From: Eubacteriales bacterium
GTDB taxonomy: Bacteria > Bacillota > Clostridia > Lachnospirales > Lachnospiraceae
Length of the DNA: 51,592 nt
Direction: 5' to 3'
NCBI GenBank assembly: GCA_030524745.1
Contig: JAUNGC010000027.1
Location: 1-51,592, forward strand
The number at the start of each line of letters is the position of its first letter. Positions within the stretch are counted from its first letter, which is position 1. A model generated the notes under the pieces. The model saw nothing but the letters and a program-made list of their open reading frames with translations, did no database searches and was not told where the DNA came from. Positions 49,921-51,592 of the stretch are shown here, piece by piece. The position numbers were made by a program, and so were the translations under genes.

Positions 49921-50140
49921 CAACTCGCGTGCTGCCAGATTTTGCAGGCAAAATCCGGCAGGCGCGTTACACGCGCCTATGATCGCATAAGAATAGCCCC
50001 GCTTTCATGCAAGCATGAAGCGGGGGAGCCTGGCGCAACTCGCGTGCTGCCAGATTTTGCAGGCAAAATCCGGCAGGCGCGTTACACGCGCCTATGATCG
50101 CATAAAAATGACCCCGCTTTCATGCAAGCATGAAGCGGGG
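49921..50140. repeat. 115-bp-period tandem repeat of palindromic modules
   Basis: Two nearly identical copies start at 49921 and 50036 (period 115). Each holds a CTGCCAGATTTTGC...CAAAATCCGGCAG hairpin, an AGGCGCGTT-ACACGCGCCT hairpin, ATGATCGCATA, and the CCCCGCTTTCATGC/GCATGAAGCGGGG hairpin (49997-50025 and 50112-50140). The loop ATGCAAGCAT is shared with the 20.5 kb terminators. Copies differ only by a few bases before the last hairpin. Confidence 0.95.
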
Positions 50141-50157
50141 CCTTTTTTATGCGATCG
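50097..50157. terminator. Long palindromic terminator of pfk
   Basis: The second repeat copy extends its hairpin outward: GATCGCATAAAAA on the left pairs with TTTTTTATGCGATC on the right around the CCCCGC...GCGGGG stem. T-runs occur on both strands, so pfk transcription from the right should stop here. Confidence 0.85.
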
Positions 50158-50179
50158 CACGCTCGGGTGTTTATCGCGA

Positions 50180-51409
50180 CTATTTGCGAACCAGGTGTCT
50201 GGGGAGTCCGTTTACGAAGAGAGGGGTAAGTTCGCCCATGATAAGCGGACGAGCGTATTTCTCATAGCCTTCGTTTAAGCCGCAGCCGTCTTCTGTGATC
50301 CATTCTGCGGGAACAGGTCTTTCTACGTTTGCGATAGCGTGAATATCATATGCGCTGGTGCCGCACTGATAAGGCGCGTCGCCGTTGCGGTCCAGTGTAA
50401 TCATCATGCCTGTCTTGCCTTCTTCTGCTGCCAGAACCGCATCGTAACCAACCTGGAATGCCTCGTTGATATCTGTCAGGGAAGCGAGATGGGTCGCCGC
50501 TCTCTGCAGAGTGGAGAACTCGATTGCACGGGTCTTTAAGCCTGTTTCAGCCGCTACCAGGTTAGCCAGATAAGCCGCTGTACCGGAAAGCTGCTTGTGG
50601 CCGAAAGCGTCTACAGCCTTGTCGCCGCTTGCCAGTTCGCATACGAAACGTCCGTCTGCCAGATGAACGCCTTCAGAAACAGCGATCACAACGGAAGATC
50701 TTGTTGCTGCCAGTTCCTTTACCTTTGCCATAAATGCATCTACGTCAAAATCCTTCTCAGGCAGATAGATCGCATCACAGCCGGAGCAGTCGTCGCCCTT
50801 TGCCAGAGCGGCAGCCGCTGTCAGCCAGCCTGCATGACGGCCCATGATCTCAACGATACAGATGGTGGGCTTCTTTGCGCCGAAGGATTCGTTGTCGCGG
50901 ATTACTTCTTTAATGGAAGCTGCGATATATTTCGCTGCGGAGCCATAACCGGGGCAATGGTCTGTGATCGGCAGATCGTTGTCGATGGTCTTGGGCACGC
51001 CCATGAATCTCTGCGGTTTGTTATGAGCAGCCGCATAATCGGACAGCATCTTCACGGTATCCATGGAATCGTTGCCGCCCGCATAGAACAGACACTCGAT
51101 ATCATGTTTCTCCATGATCTCAAAAACTTTCTCATATACATCTTCATGTCCTTCAATCTTGGGCATCTTGAAACGGCAGGAGCCAAGAAATGCGGAAGGA
51201 GTTCTCTTTAACATTTCAATACCGGTGGGATCATCCAGATATTCTCCAAGATCGATCATCTTATCTTCCAGAAATCCTTCGATACCGTGTACCATACCAT
51301 AAACCTTGTTCACGCCCAGCTTCTTTGCAGCAGCGAACACACCAGCTACAGAAGAGTTGATTACGGCTGTAGGGCCGCCGGACTGTCCAACTACAATGTT
51401 ACCTTTCAT
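50180..51409 (-). CDS. 6-Phosphofructokinase, probably PPi-dependent type
   Basis: The 409-residue protein begins G-Q-S-G-G-P-T at 8-14 and carries G-G-N-D-S at 111-115 and P-K-T-I-D-N-D at 139-145. The Asp after Asn (in place of the Gly of ATP enzymes) and the Lys of P-K-T-I-D-N-D are the residues associated with pyrophosphate use. Asn113 sits where most families have the Mg-binding Asp. It phosphorylates fructose-6-phosphate in glycolysis, reversibly if PPi-linked. Confidence 0.92.
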   Translation of the reverse strand: MKGNIVVGQSGGPTAVINSSVAGVFAAAKKLGVNKVYGMVHGIEGFLEDKMIDLGEYLDDPTGIEMLKRTPSAFLGSCRFKMPKIEGHEDVYEKVFEIMEKHDIECLFYAGGNDSMDTVKMLSDYAAAHNKPQRFMGVPKTIDNDLPITDHCPGYGSAAKYIAASIKEVIRDNESFGAKKPTICIVEIMGRHAGWLTAAAALAKGDDCSGCDAIYLPEKDFDVDAFMAKVKELAATRSSVVIAVSEGVHLADGRFVCELASGDKAVDAFGHKQLSGTAAYLANLVAAETGLKTRAIEFSTLQRAATHLASLTDINEAFQVGYDAVLAAEEGKTGMMITLDRNGDAPYQCGTSAYDIHAIANVERPVPAEWITEDGCGLNEGYEKYARPLIMGELTPLFVNGLPRHLVRK

Positions 51410-51491
51410 GTCGACATCTCCTTTATTCTATTTGATATTTTTTTGACATATGAGCACATTCTAACTTTGAATACGGGCCCATTTCATATGC

Positions 51492-51520
51492 AGTATAGCA
51501 GATTCCCTTTTTTCTGACAA
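51492..51520 (-). promoter_or_regulatory. pfk promoter
   Basis: TTGTCA (51520-51515), 17 bp, TATACT (51497-51492) on the minus strand, about 85 bp upstream of the pfk ATG. AAAGGAG precedes the start codon. Confidence 0.82.
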
Positions 51521-51542
51521 GTCCAAAAAACGATCCGCTGTT

Positions 51543-51588
51543 ATTCACTTGTGATAATGTCACCTTAGGATTCACTTGAGATTTTGTC
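51543..51588. repeat. 27-bp-period direct repeats at the right edge
   Basis: ATTCACTTGTGATAATGTC (from 51543) and ATTCACTTGAGATTTTGTC (from 51570) match at 16 of 19 positions. Repeated motifs of this sort occur at the ends of IS21-type elements, so the window may stop just inside an insertion sequence. Only the edge is visible. Confidence 0.5.
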
Positions 51589-51592
51589 TCTT

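Noticed and set aside
49921-50140. CRISPR array
   Set aside because: The repeat unit is about 105-115 bp, present only twice in direct tandem with no spacer diversity, and contains terminator-type hairpins; no cas genes are present.

Overview
The window reads as chromosomal DNA of an anaerobic, spore-forming Firmicute, most probably a gut-type Lachnospiraceae (Clostridium cluster XIVa). Reasons: a four-subunit pyruvate/2-oxoacid:ferredoxin oxidoreductase, an alpha/beta-type small acid-soluble spore protein, two T-box leaders, a tetrahydrofolate riboswitch, an ECF folate transporter, strong AGGAGG ribosome binding sites, a tig-clpP-clpX-lon-engB block, and a PPi-type phosphofructokinase signature. 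Base composition is moderate to GC-rich by eye. Two patches (hicAB at about 19.5-20.4 kb and the GNAT/CAT pair at about 47.4-48.5 kb) look more AT-rich, which suggests they were acquired.

Layout. 1-5.6 kb: the 3' bulk of carB (its first residues lie off the left edge) and a family 2 glycosidase. 5.7-6.8 kb: two 5'-truncated genes (DUF2828-like and WYL) joined head to head. 6.8-9.3 kb: leuA, fused at its C-terminus to an AraC-type HTH and preceded by a leucine T-box. 9.3-13.6 kb: an operon of four lipoproteins (two flavodoxins, a cyclophilin-like protein, an alpha/beta hydrolase) plus an FMN reductase, facing a MerR regulator across two MerR-type promoters with 19-bp spacers. 13.6-17.1 kb: porGDAB-type oxidoreductase behind a second T-box-like leader. 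17.2-18.5 kb: folT and ybaK behind a THF riboswitch. 18.5-20.4 kb: a sugar-phosphate isomerase-like protein and hicAB. 20.7-25.9 kb: a heterodimeric ABC exporter, a divergent LysR regulator and a HAD phosphatase. 26-28.8 kb: a corrinoid-flavoured trio (CobO-like adenosyltransferase, MetH-activation-like protein, histidine phosphatase) and an aldose epimerase-like protein. 28.9-32.3 kb: VanZ, truA, a D-2-hydroxyacid dehydrogenase and an AI-2E transporter. 32.4-38.7 kb: engB, lon, clpX, clpP and tig. 38.9-41.5 kb: a NitT/TauT-like ABC importer. 41.7-43.7 kb: SASP, CBS, DJ-1/PfpI and CYTH proteins. 43.7-47.3 kb: glycogen phosphorylase and a LacI regulator with twin operators. 47.4-49.8 kb: CAT-like and GNAT acetyltransferases, two tiny coupled ORFs and an AraC regulator. 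49.9-51.6 kb: a tandem palindromic repeat and pfk. The right edge may touch an IS end.

The strongest unusual items are: (1) a leucine biosynthetic enzyme carrying its own DNA-binding domain while also under leucine T-box control; (2) an amino-acid-type T-box leader on a ferredoxin oxidoreductase operon; (3) a MerR-controlled operon of surface-anchored flavodoxins; (4) a family of modular palindromic intergenic elements at three loci; (5) a translationally coupled pair of micro-ORFs, with a hairpin at the junction, upstream of two acetyltransferases. All calls rest on reading the sequence. No database search or folding program was run.
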